Assembly: GCF_048771995.1 (NCBI RefSeq)
Contig: NC_133024.1
Span: 24,444,001 to 24,508,000, forward strand
Source of the DNA: Taeniopygia guttata
Taxonomy: Eukaryota; Chordata; Aves; Passeriformes; Estrildidae
Length of the DNA: 64,000 nt
Direction: 5' to 3'
Shown: piece by piece, positions 38,649 through 51,298 of the stretch
Numbering within the stretch: the stretch's first letter is position 1
Layout of the letters: each line of letters opens with the position of its first letter
The notes under the pieces: model-generated
The model's input: only the letters and a program-made list of their open reading frames with translations
Databases searched by the model: none
Told to the model about the DNA's origin: nothing
Translations under genes and position numbers: made by a program

Positions 38649-38989
38649 CCTTCCCTTCCCTTCCCTTCCCTTCCCTTCCCTTCCCTTCCCTTCCCTTCCC
38701 TTCCCTTCCCTTCCCTTCCCTTCCCTTCCCTTCCCTTCCCTTCCCTTCCCTTCCCTTCCCTTCCCTTCCCTTCCCTTCCCTTCCCTTCCCTTCCCTTCCC
38801 TTCCCTTCCCTTCCCTTCCCTTCCCTTCCCTTCCCTTCCCTTCCCTCCCCTCCCCTCCCCTCCCCTCCCCTCCCCTCCCCTCCCCTCCCCTCCCCTCCCC
38901 TCCCCTCCCTTCCCCTCCCCTTCCCTCCCCTCCCCTCCCCTCCCCTCCCTTCCCCTCCCCTTCCCTCCCCTTCCCTTCCCTTCCCTTCC
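38649..38989 (+). repeat. Polypyrimidine pentanucleotide array (TTCCC then TCCCC)
   Basis: Thirty-nine uninterrupted TTCCC units occupy 38651-38845. They are followed by mostly TCCCC units with occasional T-richer variants (38846-38970) and a few TTCCC units again up to 38989. The minus strand reads GGGAA/GGGGA, so it can form G-quadruplexes, and the polypurine-polypyrimidine duplex could form triplex DNA. Four open frames over this region, on both strands, are artefacts of the stop-free unit. Confidence 0.98.
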
Positions 38990-41135
38990 AAGTTACAATC
39001 ACCAATGTTCATGCAAGTGCCTAGATTTGCCCTCTGCAGCTTAAACGGAGAATGTGGCACCTAAAATGGCTTCCAAAATAGCCATCACACCGAGCAAAGA
39101 AAAAAAAAACAAAACATTGTACATAGTAACCTTGAAGGACAGCAGATCATCCCTGAAATGAAACAATCCTGGAGACAGAGCCCATAATCTAAATATACTA
39201 AAAGGCAGAACAAGGGTATCTGGTCTACAACTTCTCCTTGCACAAATCTCTGTGGTATGTAAGCATCTCCACTCGCCTGGATGTGCTATGACACTGTACA
39301 TCTAAACATCAAACTTCCTGCAATGCTACTTAACCACAGCTCCAGCCAAACCTACATGAAGCTTAAGCCTGGCCCAAGGGATGGTATGCAGCTGGGGCTA
39401 GGACTAGATTATAAGGCCTCTGGTCTTCTTTTTTTCTGTTTGACTAGAATCTGTATCAGTACATAAATGTTATTGCTGAGTGTCATGGCCAAACTGCTCC
39501 TCAGTAACCTTCCCACTCCTCAGCTCTGCTCTGAACTTTTCTACTTCCCTGACTTACTTCCTTGATGTTACCCTTAACTAAGTCTTCTCTCCAGCCTGGA
39601 TCTTAATCACTCATGGCCTTGTGCTCACCCTCCTGCTCCCCACTGCTGGCACCTCTCAGGCATCTGCACTGTACAGCCACTTCACCTCTCACCAGCCTGC
39701 TCCCAGCCTGCTGTGCAGAATAGCTGACTTCAGGTATGGGCCATGCTCTGTGGGCACCTACAGAGGGGAAGAAGTGAGGATTCCCCTCCTCTTCCTCAGT
39801 GTTCACACAGGTGGTCCTCAGCTCTTTTTCCAAGCCCTCAGCCCAGGGTACTTACAAACATCTGGGTAGCTTCAGAAAAAATAAAAATTGAATAAGATGT
39901 GGGTCTTAGCAGCTGCAAGAGCTGGACAGTAGCTGTGACTACATGGGAAAGTGACTTCTTCCTAAATGAAAGACCAGAATTTCATCTTCGTCCAATTCTG
40001 GCCATCAGACAATGTGGACCATAACATGTGTCTGAACAGCTCCCTGGAGAAAATTCCCTCCCACAATTCTAAAAGAAGCCAAGCTCCTTCCCCTACAATT
40101 CATCTTCCCTGACACAAAAGATGCTTGTAGGATTCAGCCTGACACATTTTCCAGCCTCACATCCATTGGCACATATGTGCCCTGTCTCTGCCACTGGCTG
40201 ATGATGCCTCTCCAGCCAGGCAGACACACATCAGCCTTGACAGGATGCCTGTAGTAAGGAGGCTTGGAGTCAGTTCCTTACCGCTGGGCAGCCAGCAGTG
40301 TTTGCTCAACATTTCTGGCAAAGCAGAGCCACCCAGCTCTCAGCTGCTCTGGTTTCCTTCAGGTCCTGTCCAGGAGGGATCCACACTCTATGCACTGGCA
40401 CCAGGCAGCTCACTGGCAGGAATCTGCTGCCTTGTGCCCACTGTGGCGTCCCACTTCAGTCCAAGCCTGGAGACCACAGCTCTTACCTCAGCGCTTTGTA
40501 ATTTGATTAAGGTGAAATCTGATCTGCTGTTCTGACGCCAAGAAATGCCAGGATGGTAGATGGCAGGGAAGAAAGTTAAGCAGAGCTCTTTACCAGCATC
40601 CAAGATCCTAGGAGAAACCAGGCTGCTCCTGTAGGGGTCAAATACCAGGGCGAGTAAGGAGAAAAGCTGCCAGTAAATGTCTTGGTTCTGTTACAAAACT
40701 CAGCAGTGAAATATTACAGAGAGATTAAAACACAACATAGTTAATTAATTTATTGAGAGTTAATGTGCTGGTCCCTCACTGACAAGGAAGGATCAGAGGG
40801 AGGTGAAATTGTTAAGCAACATAATTGTCCCCAGCCTGAGCTTAAGCTGCCCTCCTTCCTTTGAGACTTTCACAGCTCAGAGAGACGTGAGCTGCACAGC
40901 AGAGAGGGACTCCAGGGAACACAAATGCATGTCTGCTGCTGAGTGTGAAGGAGGCTGAGGGGTCTCTGCCTGAGAATCCCTCTCCCCATGCCAGCCACTC
41001 CTCTAGGCAGCAATAACAATTGTGTAGTTTCATGTTTCCATCACGTTTGCACACGCAGATCTCCCAGAACTTCACAGGAGAGGGAACTGTTGTCATCTTG
41101 GTTCACCCAATAGGAAAGCCTGCAACAAGCGACTT
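38990..41135. other. Non-coding stretch, no gene recognised
   Basis: No gene recognised; open frames are under 100 codons. No clear transposon seen. Confidence 0.6.
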
Positions 41136-41232
41136 TGTGGTATCGATGATTCCGAGATTGTAGAAAGTCTCTGTCTTTCTGCCCCGTTGCCAAAGAAGAA
41201 GCCATAATTCGTCTGTGCTGGTTTCAAGGTTG

Positions 41233-41238
41233 TTTATT
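41233..41238 (-). terminator. Poly(A) signal of LTR-C
   Basis: AATAAA on the minus strand, about 95 nt downstream of the TATA box. Confidence 0.7.
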
Positions 41239-41331
41239 CTTGCTTATCTCTAACATGTTCTGCTGCCCTGCCGCAGGTCTGTCCTGCAGGGCAGCGTGTG
41301 GGGCTCTGCCCCTCAGTGGGATGTTACAAAC

Positions 41332-41340
41332 ATTATATAC
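41332..41340 (-). promoter_or_regulatory. TATA box of LTR-C
   Basis: GTATATAAT on the minus strand. Transcription would start near 41308 and run leftward. Confidence 0.65.
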
Positions 41341-41745
41341 CAGAAACTACCTGTGCTATATTTACAATAATGTGCCAATATCTGTCACCTACGTTGAACA
41401 GTGTGTCCCCAGCCTAAACCAACAGAAAAATGCCAACACTACAGTGAAACATGGAGGGCATGAAGAAGGAGAAAAGGACAAGACACACCCAATTTCCTCC
41501 ATCTTGTCCTCTTTGAACCCCTAATCTAGAATCCTAAAATTTTACTTTTACACCCGTGCCACACTTAATTATTACTTATATCAAACACTCAGAGCTTGTA
41601 ATTCATCCTGTAAGATTGAAATCTCTTTTCCATGGACAGGGATCAGAGACAGTGTCTCTGGGGGCTCTGTACAGGGGGGTTCCTGAGCCCCTGCCAGGGT
41701 CCCAGGCCTTTCAGGGCAGCCAGAGGGAAGCCCTGGATTCCCACA

Positions 41746-44700
41746 ATCAACCAGCAGTCTAAGGAGGCAGAAGAATCATAGCCACAAAATGCCATTAGCT
41801 CAGTGTCACCTGCTTCACTAGATTGCCTCTGTGTTGGTAGAAAAAAGGGCAAAGATGAAGCCTAACAGCTCATCAAAAGCCCAGAGATGAATGGGAACCA
41901 ATGCAAAATACCAGCAACTGCACAGATTCAGAGAATAGCAGTAAACATGATTAAAGGGCTGGGGAAATTGATTCCTGGGGAGGAAAAGAGAGCTAAATAT
42001 GTATAGCTGCCTAGCTATACCCAGAGGAGCATACTTAACCTGCTACAAGTATTTGATGGAAGAATAATTGTCCTGGGAGGAATAAAGGTCTTACAGCTAT
42101 GAAGAATAGGGTGAAATTAAAAGGGTGGAGATTTGGCCTCTGATGGGCACACTCGATAATGGAGATGCTGACCTGTCTCCCTGAGGAATGCCTGTTGCTT
42201 CACTCATGCAGAGGAGTCTGGGAGACAGCCATACTGTGGTACAGCAGTGGACTCTGGAGGTTTTCCCAGCTCTATTTACCTGGTTTCTGGGGACTAACAG
42301 AGGTTTCCCAACCCAACAGCCTGTCACTGGGTGTCAGGTGGGGTTTTGTTTTATAAATTCTGATGGCAGCTAAGGGAATCCTGACAAATCTGTATCACTG
42401 GGGAGTCTAACCAAACAACAGCCTCCAGAAACACAAAGCCACAGTAATAAAATACAATGCCTACAGCCCTCTGCTCTAGAGGAAGAGGCATGGTTACTCT
42501 TGTCAGAAAACAGAGGGACTGAAATCTAGCATTTCTCATCATTAAGGAAATATTGCAGATGGGTGTTTGCTGTAAAACGTCATGATGGCAGAGCTCACAA
42601 TAATGCTAAGTGAAAGCAGGAGAAAATACAGCTGCTGTAAGAGTGCACTGCAGTATAAAAACTTTATTACCCAAAGCTGGTGTGCACAGATAGGTTTTAG
42701 CCCATTCCAGTGGCTCAAACCCAGAGGACTTTCTGCAAACATTGGCAAGGGCTGTCATTATAAGCTGCTGTCTCAAGTGCTCCATCTCTGACTGGGAGAC
42801 ATTATTTTCCACCCATACCTAACCCTCAGGCTCCTCTGCTTAGTTCCAAGACAAAGGAACACAAGGAAAGAGAGAGCTGCCTCTTTCCTACCTACTTGCT
42901 TCTCCTTTTGGGCTTGTTCTCATACTCAGAGGAAATCCACTCTAAGGCCATCTCTGTTTTTCATTTTCTTTATATAGTTTCCTGACACAAAGTGCCTGCT
43001 CACAGCTTGTTGAGCTGTCTTCATGCCATGGGTGGGGGGGGGGAGGGGGGGGCATGCTCATTCTCATTAAACTTCAAGCATTTTAAGGGAATTCTGCTCT
43101 GCTCTCTACCCTCTGGTATAATACATACTGAGTCTCACGTCAGATATACAAGAAATGTGGGGCGGAGCAGGGATTGAACTGATGAACTTCCAGTTTTCAT
43201 CTCCCATCACACTGTGAATGCTTCCAGCACTATTGTTAAAATATTGTCTGATAAAATAGAGGCCACACAAATGGGTACTGCCCATCAGAAGATACAAAAC
43301 AGAGCTGTAATGGCATGCAAGCATGAGAAACCACAATGTGAGAAGATTTGGAGTTAGATTTTCCTTAGACTTTTAATACCACAGCAGTATGAGTGAGAAG
43401 CAGGACTTATTGTTTATTTACTTTGGCTAGACACTAACTGGGATCATATTTTCTTGGCAGAGCATTGCTTTTCAGCTGAAATAATCATGACTAAAGCAGT
43501 AAGATGGCCCTGCCTGCATGGATGACCAGCTCTGTCTCTTCAGGAGGCCAGTGGAAATTTCCCTTCAGAACTCTCCCTGTGGGAAGAGCTGCAGTATATC
43601 TCACCTAGGCTGCTGATAGCTTTGCACAGAAGATGTTTACAGACTGTGTAGAGACAAGCTAATGATTTTCTATCCTTATTTTCTGTCCTTCACACGTCAG
43701 ACAAAACCATTATTTGACTTACTTAAAATAATATCATGCTCATAGCTCTTTTTGCCTGTGTTTGGTGACACTTCTACAGTCACAAATATCAGGGCTGGAT
43801 GCCATATCCTCTTCCAGCTGCAGCCAAGAAGACATTATTGCTCGGCCAGATCTGCTGCCTGAGATGCTCCTGAAAGCAATCCCATCCCCATTTCAGGCTG
43901 AAGAAGATGGATAAGATTTAAGAACAGGTCATTGCCAACCTAGTTCAGGTGTTGGGTTCTGACAACAAGAACACCTCAGCACACAGGTATCAGAGGAAAC
44001 TTACCGCAGGCAGGGGGCTGTGCCAGAAGGCTGGGACAGCAGCAGCCAGGAAGGTGTGTGTGATTGTGCCTCAGAGTGAGGAGGCCTGGAAATCAAGGCT
44101 CATCATTTCAGGAATATCATGCACAGGGGCAGGTCTGCTGTAGCTTCAGCAAACTACCTGCTTTCCTCCTTCCCTCTTTTATGATTTTTTCTTTGAGTAC
44201 AAGAAAGCCAGCCCACCTGTTTTCCAGAGCCTGTCACCAGCCCTTTAGACTGGAGGAACAAGCATTTCCTTGTAGAATGTCAGCAGCACATGTTTCTGGG
44301 AGACTGAAGGGCAGGTGGCACTGCCTTATAAATCATCTAAACATGCCTGGTGTGATAAATGCCTGCTGTATTTTGCATAACATCTGGGATAGCACAGGAG
44401 AGACCTTGGGGGCTGGGAAGGAGCAGAAAGTGAGGATTTTTGGAACATCATGAATTGACAAAGACGGAGATGGTGTCACCATATGGTCAAAGAAACAGTC
44501 AGAGATGCCCAGCCCTCCTCCTCTGAGGGGAAAGGCAACGACTGGGGCATAAATGCACAGCAGCCAAAGAGTATTTATTCAGTTTGGTTTTGTCAGGATT
44601 TGACAGTGTTGAGGATAGTGGGCTCTCTGTGGGGCAGGCTGAAAGAGCAGAGGGAGGGTGAACCAGGAGGAGGAACTGTGTGGCTTTCAGATGGACTGGT

Positions 44701-45260
44701 TGGTTAATTCTCCTGGGATTAAAAGGAGAAAGATCAGGAACATTATAAACCAGCATGGGGAAAAGGACTTTCAGGAATTACTAAAAAACTGTAACAGGTA
44801 TCAGGACAAAGAAGGTTTAGAGAAAAAAAAATCTGATAAACATTTGAAACACGAGCATGATTTTAACAGCTTAGTTTGACCAACTATCTTGAACCAAGCC
44901 TATCTATTTGTGAAAATAAATGTGACAGGGCATATCTTGTTGCAGAGGACACCTATTGTTTCAACTGTCCATGACTCCAGCCCTCCCCCTAACACCAATA
45001 TCCCACCATCACTGGAAGGGAACCCACCTGAATGTGTTTTCAACAGGCATTTGAAAACACAGCACAGCACAAGGGAGCACAGAATCAGTGTTCGTATTGT
45101 GAGAGGGTTTTCTTCTTGCCTCTGACACCAGTTCTCCAATCTGTGTATGGAGCAGACTGAATTCCAAGCACAACTGGAACCACAGAGTAGAAAGGCATGG
45201 AGGAACCTCAGGATACCACTTATCTTGTCCCTTGCCATGAGGTAAGATGAACTATAACTA
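41746..45260. other. Non-coding stretch, no gene recognised
   Basis: No gene recognised. A G-rich run (two long G tracts split by an A) lies at about 43033-43051. Open frames reach about 130 codons and match nothing known. Confidence 0.55.
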
Positions 45261-45613
45261 AACCATGCATGGCAAATGCCCACCTAATCTGCTCCTAAAA
45301 AGCTTTTCAGTGATGGAATCTTCACACTCTCCCCAGGCAATAATTTTGGGTTTTCACTGCCATGGCCATTTTCTTTCTAGCCTGAATCTTCTTTGCTGCA
45401 GTTAAAGCCCATTATTCCTTGTCCTATCCACAATGGATGAGAATAACAGTTTATTGCCTTTTTTCCTTGTAGCAGCCTTTAACAGACTGCTACCACCTTC
45501 CCCCTTCAGCTTTCTTTTCTGCAGGCTACTTAACTCAAATTCACTCAACATTTTTCCATAGTTCATATTTGTCAGAACACTGATTAAAATACTGCCCTCT
45601 GGACTCTCTGCCC
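45261..45613 (-). mobile_element. Old, diverged CR1 LINE fragment
   Basis: In plus orientation the sequence carries landmarks of an old amniote CR1 written in antisense: CTAATCTGCTCCTAAAAAGC near 45287, CAGTGATGGAATCTTCACAC near 45308, AAAGCCCATTATTCCTTGTC near 45404, TTCCTTGTAGCAGCCTTT near 45462, and CCCTCTGGACTCTCT near 45596. It is therefore a minus-strand copy. It is clearly more diverged than the CR1 copies at 11.9 kb and 52.6 kb, so it is older. No coding capacity remains. Confidence 0.8.
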
Positions 45614-48600
45614 AGGGTCCTGCTTCCTTTAAGGGCAGTGCTAGGGAAAAGCAAAACTTAAAGAAACCCTGCCCACACTTCTGTGAATGAGTCTTTGGGT
45701 TCACTGCAATTCCACAGGTCCTAAGTCAGCACCATGTTTTCACTGCATTGCCTTCTCTTGATTTCTCCTCTATTGCTCCTTTTTCCCTTCCCAAAAGAGG
45801 TACATGGTGATTTTTGTCGGCTCACAATGCAGGAGCAGTACTGTGAGGGCTTGCCAAGGCCCTGCTCCTTCCTCACGACTTTACAGTGCCACACACAGGA
45901 CAGCAGATGAAACAAGGCTTTGCCAGCCTGAGCTTAAATAAAGACAAAGCAGCCCAAATAGGTTCCAGTGTCTGAATGCATGTCCTATTATTCAGAAATT
46001 TGCTTTATCACCCGGTAAGATTTAAGGATAACAGAAGACACTCACTTAGAAACATTGATTTGCAATAATGAAAGTGAGTTGTAAAAAGAGAGAACAATGT
46101 TATTAAGATCATTTTTAACTTAAGAATTCTCCATTATGGCTTCAGGATGGCTTCCTCCAGTTCCTATTCCTCTTGATGAATCAGAATTTGAAAGGGAGTG
46201 TTTGCAAGATGGGCACTTCCAGGAAAGTTGCTTTGCTATGCGTTGTTTGTACAAAAATAGAGTACTATCATTGCTGTAAGTTCTCTTTTTTTGACATCTA
46301 AATCATGCCACAAAATTAATAGACTTTAACAGTAATTGTTCTAAAGTCAAATGCTTTAAAACCTCCATCCATTTGGAAATGTCTTCACAGTCAAATCCGA
46401 GCCATTTATTTCCTGAAACATCAACATTACTAAAAGCAAAGAAGAACAAGAGTATGAGCCAATGTTCATTTGCTCTCACTGTCTGTGTTTCTATTTCTAC
46501 TGCTACTGTAAAAAAGTCTGCTATGGACCATTCTGGATTAGTTTTCACTTGCCTGAAACCAGTATCTGGAGCAGGCCAGGGAGGAGATATGGCAACTGAG
46601 CCACAGTGGGTGGATGAAGGGATGGAAGAACAAGGGATGGAGGGAACAGTAATAGAAGTGGGATATGGAGCAACTATGGCCAGTGATTGTAAGAGAAGGA
46701 AGGGTGAGATCCATCTTTGATAATACTATGAGAAAAAGGAGTAGCAAAAACCCACATCCATTGAGTGAGGTTTATTCCCTGAAGACACTTGTCATGAAAT
46801 GCCACACCAAACTCATTATTAATCTCCAATGGAATTCCATGCAAGCTGCTTCTATAGCTTCCCCCCATATGATGGCTTTGTGCATCGTGTATCTCTTCCC
46901 AGCCAGACTCAGTTTAGAAGCCTTCAGTGCATTTGTGGGGGAGGGGGGGGGGGGAAGCAGGATTGACTTAACAAACAGCTGATCATCGTACTACTTGAAA
47001 GTGCACACAGAAGTGCTGTCCAGGATTTCCACCACAAAATGGAAACATTTTCAGTTTTGTGCTGGACTGGCATTTTCTGAGTTACCTTATTTCCACTGTC
47101 AGATGAGTTTCAGAAGTCAGCTCCACTTCCAGCTTTGCCAAGGTGAAGCTAGTTCCTGCTGCTGCAAAGGAGGGGTATGGAGCAGTTCCTGTTGCCTGTG
47201 TCATGTAGCAGCATTGAGTTGGTCCTGCTCCATGCCACTCCATGCCAGGGAAAAAAGGTACTGAGGGCTGCTGGCAAGCATTTGAAGTTATGGATAGGGC
47301 CCTGCCAAAGAGACCCTGCAGCAGGGAGAAGGCTGGTCTTAAAATGGAGCAATGCAGCGTTGAACAGAATCTAGAGGACCATCAAAGTGAGGATAGTTAG
47401 GAACATTTCCACATGAACCTGAAAGCATATATTCATTCAAGGAGTAGCTAGCATTCTCACAGCAGGGCTGTCAGCATTAGCAGCATTAAAATGCTATGGA
47501 TTAAATGCATGAAGCCATGCTCTACCTGGCTGCAAGAAACTTCTGGGCAGATGAACATTTACTGCCTCTAATATATAAACACCCTTGTTAAATAACAAGG
47601 TTTGAGTTGTTTCTTACAACCTGGGTGAAAATTGATCACAGCTCAGTCTCTCAGTGGATATCATTGCAGAAGCAAAATGACTCTCAAATGGCTGCCACGC
47701 ATAGGTCATTGCCCCACTTTTGTTCTCAGTTACTGCAATCAGCAAGAACAACTGATTTCAAGCCTTAACTTCTGCTCTGAAGAGCCCAGGGACACTGCTG
47801 GCATCCAAGTGTCCTTTCCCAATGAGCTCTTTACCAGGCTCCCGCTGCAGCAGGTGACATTAGCAGATTTTCATATATTTGTTCTGAATGGAAGGGGTTT
47901 TTTTCATTGAAAAATAGCTCCCACAGCTAATCCTAAAATGCTTTCTAACACCATAAACTATACATGTTACAGAGATTAGAGCTGAACAAATATTTCACTG
48001 TAAATCATTTATTCAATAAGTTTCATATGGCATTTATTTTTCTATTTCTGAATTGTCTGCAAACTGCAAGCCAAATTCCCAAATTCATTCATTAGTCAAA
48101 ACTGCCCATGAATTTCTCCTGCAGATAGTTTTTGCCCTGCAGGCCATTCATGGACAGTTTGTTATGAATAGTCTCAATTCAATGCTTGGTTGGTTTAGCT
48201 GCAGCAGCCATGTGGACGTGGCTCTATTCTGAATGAAAATTCACTTTCAAATATGAACCAATATTCACAGTGAATTTCTCCCTCTGTTCCTTCAGCTCTT
48301 GGAGGAATCAGCCTAGTTAATCTAAGTGGGTGGGTTAAGCCATCCAGAGCAGAATAATGGACTGGGAAAGGAACTGAGGGATGGCCAGTTGATTTTGTTC
48401 TGTATAAAGGCAGGATGGGAATATGCCACTGGACGGTAGTGAAGGGTCAGAATTGCTGTCCTCAGTCCTTCCTGGAGGGTCACCACCAGACACAATTAGG
48501 AAAATGGCTAGAGTGCAGCATCTCCATGTGTTCTACTGTTACCCAAGAAAGATGGATAATTACTTCATACTTAACATTCTTATAATGAAGTAACATGGGT

Positions 48601-49390
48601 GAACAGCTTTCCAGTGAGTTGATCCATACAGAATGCTTCCAGGGTGTCCATAAGCATCCTTCGCCTCTCTAGAGAAGAAAGCAGATAAAGTAGAACACAC
48701 TGTGTTGCAAACACTAGCTTGAAGATTGAGTTGCCATTCTGCAAGGCTGCAGGCTTCTCTTGTCCTGTTACCTGTCTTCAGCAGATGTTCCTCTCATCAA
48801 ATCACTGTGTCGCAGAGTGCTGCCAGAGCTGTCAAATCCATCTGCTCCTCACAGAGGGGCTCCAAACAGCCACCCAGCCACCTGCTGGCCCTGCTTCTTC
48901 ATCAGCAGGGCAGCAAGACCCTGAAAACCTCAGGCAGATAACAACAGAAGCTACGTGTCCCTCTCAGTACACCTGGTGTACATCTAGGAAGAGGTTTCAC
49001 AGGCAGGTACAACAGTGCTAATTGTAAGGCTTCTTTTCTCATTTCTAAGGTTTGAATTGCTCCATGTAGCTCTCTTCACAGTGGAGAAGAAAATCCAGAG
49101 ACCTTCTCAGTTGAGATTTCAGATAAATATGTTGACAAATAGGAGAGAATAGTAAGTGTCCCCAGATGGAGAAAATGTTGACTTTTTGTCGAGAAACTCA
49201 AAGCCAGAAGAAATAAAACAAGCTGATGGGGAGAAAGAGGGAAAAAAAAAAAATCTCCCATCCCAGTAAACAAATGCCAAAATTTAATTTTTTCTTTCTT
49301 TTTATGGTGAAAAATATTTATGCTCCTTCCCATAAAAAGCATACGTTTGCTGTGAAAATATTGCATGGAAATTTCATACCAAACTTTTAC
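45614..49390. other. Non-coding stretch, no gene recognised
   Basis: No gene recognised. A G-rich tract lies at 46936-46955. Open frames reach 115 codons without recognisable domains. Confidence 0.55.
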
Positions 49391-49405
49391 TCTTTTTTTT
49401 TTCTT

Positions 49406-49437
<32 letters not shown>

Positions 49438-49442
49438 TTTTT
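49391..49442 (+). repeat. Poly(T) tract with two C interruptions
   Basis: About 50 T broken by a C at two positions. No associated retroposon body identified. Confidence 0.93.
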
Positions 49443-49642
49443 ACCAGTTCATTTCATATTAGGTCTATTACAGGCTGAATAATAGTTATGCAAACCTCCA
49501 AGCTGCCAGTGGAAATGTATTTACATTCATTGTATGAAAAAAGCCCTGATACAGACCCTTCAGAATGTATCCAAGATAACAAACCCATCTCTGGACCTGT
49601 GTTACCTTGAGCTTTAACCATGAAACACATTGAGTCTCAGTG

Positions 49643-49647
<5 letters not shown>

Positions 49648-49703
<56 letters not shown>
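49648..49703. repeat. (AT)n microsatellite
   Basis: About 27 uninterrupted AT units. It is self-complementary, so it can extrude as a cruciform, and it is probably length-polymorphic. The Tyr-Ile runs in overlapping frames are translations of this repeat. Confidence 0.97.
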
Positions 49704-49705
<2 letters not shown>

Positions 49706-51035
49706 GCTGCTGCCATTATCCTCTCTCTCATCTTCTTGCCCAAAACACCTCCAAAACCATTCTTCACCAGTTCTCTTTCCCCTCTGCAGGCCATTTGACA
49801 CATGTTGCCCCTCCCTTAACAACACATCCTCCACCCACTTGTCTGCACCTGTGACTTCACTCAGCTTTCTAGGAACAGCTTCGCTGAAGCCTCTTGAGTA
49901 GCCTCTTGCCTCTTCCAAAAGGCTCCTGTGACCAAAGACGATTTCCTGATCCCTTCTGCAAAGCTCTTTCTGCCATTCTGCGAGTCTCTCCTTCGATGAG
50001 ATGTTTGCCTTTCCAAGGTCTCCTCTCAGACACCTGTGAGCATTTCTCTGCTCCTCCAAACACACTGACATTACTGAATAGAAAACTACAAAGGCGCACA
50101 TGAAATGTGCCCTCTCATTCTTCTTACTGTCAGTCTTCTGGCATCCTTCAGAAGAGCAAGCTCTAAACTCCTTGCAAAAACTGCCATGGCCTTTTTTTAT
50201 CTTTAAAACTTCCTACCACTTTTATCATGATAAGAAGCAAACAAACAAAGAAAAAAATATATTAAAAAAAAAAGCAATACTTCACCTAGGATGAAAATTA
50301 AACCCTCCTTTGTATTGCAGCAGCAGCTGTTAAACACTAAACAGCAAAGCTGCATCTCAGCAGGGAAGAATGACAGGGAAAAACCTGTAGCTGGTTAAAA
50401 CTACTTTGGTAGGAATTTATGGAGGTAAAATATTCTACCTTTCCAACTGTAAAATTTAATCAAATTTCATGGGTTTTACTTGCTGGGACACCATAGGCTG
50501 CTTCCCTGCTCCCTGATAATAGCTGTAAGTATTGTCAAAAACAAACAAACTGAACTAATCTGCAAAAAAATCACATGACATTTTTTAATAACTTGGAAGA
50601 AATTGTGCACTTCTTCAAAATCCCACCGCTTCTCTCTGTGTACTGCCTGCTGCCACCCCAGCCTTGGAGCAGCTCAGCACAGCCCTTCCCTCAAGCAGGC
50701 CCTTCTCCCTACCAAAGCAGGACTGCGATGGATCCCAGTTGGAAGTACAGCTGCTACTCAATCTCCTTCACCCCTTTCCAGGAAACCTAGAGGATTTTTC
50801 CTCTCTGACATCGGCCTTAAAGGACATGAAGGTTACACCCGAGGGTGCCAAGTCCTTCCTATGCAGCAAATGAATGATTACAAAGCTATTGTACCAGAAA
50901 GGGAAGGGAAAATAGTGCATTGCTGGCAACTCTCTTATTTGATTTAACTTCCCCTCTCCCACCCTTTATTTCGGAGCGATGCGAAAAGATAAGAGCAGGG
51001 AGAGATTTCGCTTAAATTAGGTTTACAAACAGCCC
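49704..51035. other. Non-coding stretch, no gene recognised
   Basis: No gene recognised. Several overlapping frames of about 70-115 codons occur at 50575-50962 with no recognisable domain. GC and CpG content rise sharply at the right edge. Confidence 0.5.
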
Positions 51036-51298
51036 GGCGGATAGGGAAATGAGATGCATATGCCGCATGTTAAAGCGTCACGGCCGCGCAGCCCGGTGCG
51101 ATGGGGATTCGGAAGGCAGCCGGGCCGTGGGGATCAGGGGCAGCTCGCCGGCAGTCAGGAGGAGGCCGGCGGCTCCGGGGGCTGCTCCTCGCACAGGGGC
51201 TCACACAGCTGCCAAGCGCTGGCTGCTGCTGCCCCCCGACGGTCCCTGCCCGCCAGCGGCCGCCGCCCGAGCGGTCCCGGCGGCTCGGAACGGAGCGG
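51036..51298. promoter_or_regulatory. CpG island (candidate promoter)
   Basis: I count about 29 CpG in 51061-51300, against almost none in most of the window, with high GC content. Unmethylated CpG islands usually mark vertebrate promoters, so this could be the 5' end of a gene or non-coding transcript in either direction. No clear TATA box or initiator is visible, and the open frame starting at 51049 shows no known domain. The island may instead exist only because it borders a GC-rich minisatellite. Confidence 0.55.

Larger units (their letters stand above)
41136..41745 (-). mobile_element. Solo LTR related to LTR-B, no target duplication found (LTR-C)
   Basis: On the minus strand it starts TGTGGGAATCC (plus end 41745) and ends CGATACCACA (plus 41136), 610 bp in all. 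A TATATAAT-type box lies at plus 41332-41340 and AATAAA at 41233-41238, with the same spacing as in LTR-B. U3 segments align by eye with LTR-B, for example the ATGCCAACACTA...AACATGGAGG area near 41430-41457 against 36021-36050, so the two belong to related families. The flanks (CGACTT left, ATCAAC right) do not match, so a target duplication is absent or decayed. No internal retroviral sequence is present. Confidence 0.87.

Noticed and set aside
38580..39060. Four frames of 120-154 codons
   Set aside because: Translations of the TTCCC/TCCCC array on both strands.
35721..41745. LTR-B and LTR-C as the two LTRs of one provirus
   Set aside because: They differ too much in R/U5, LTR-B has its own matched target duplication, and the sequence between them has no retroviral genes.
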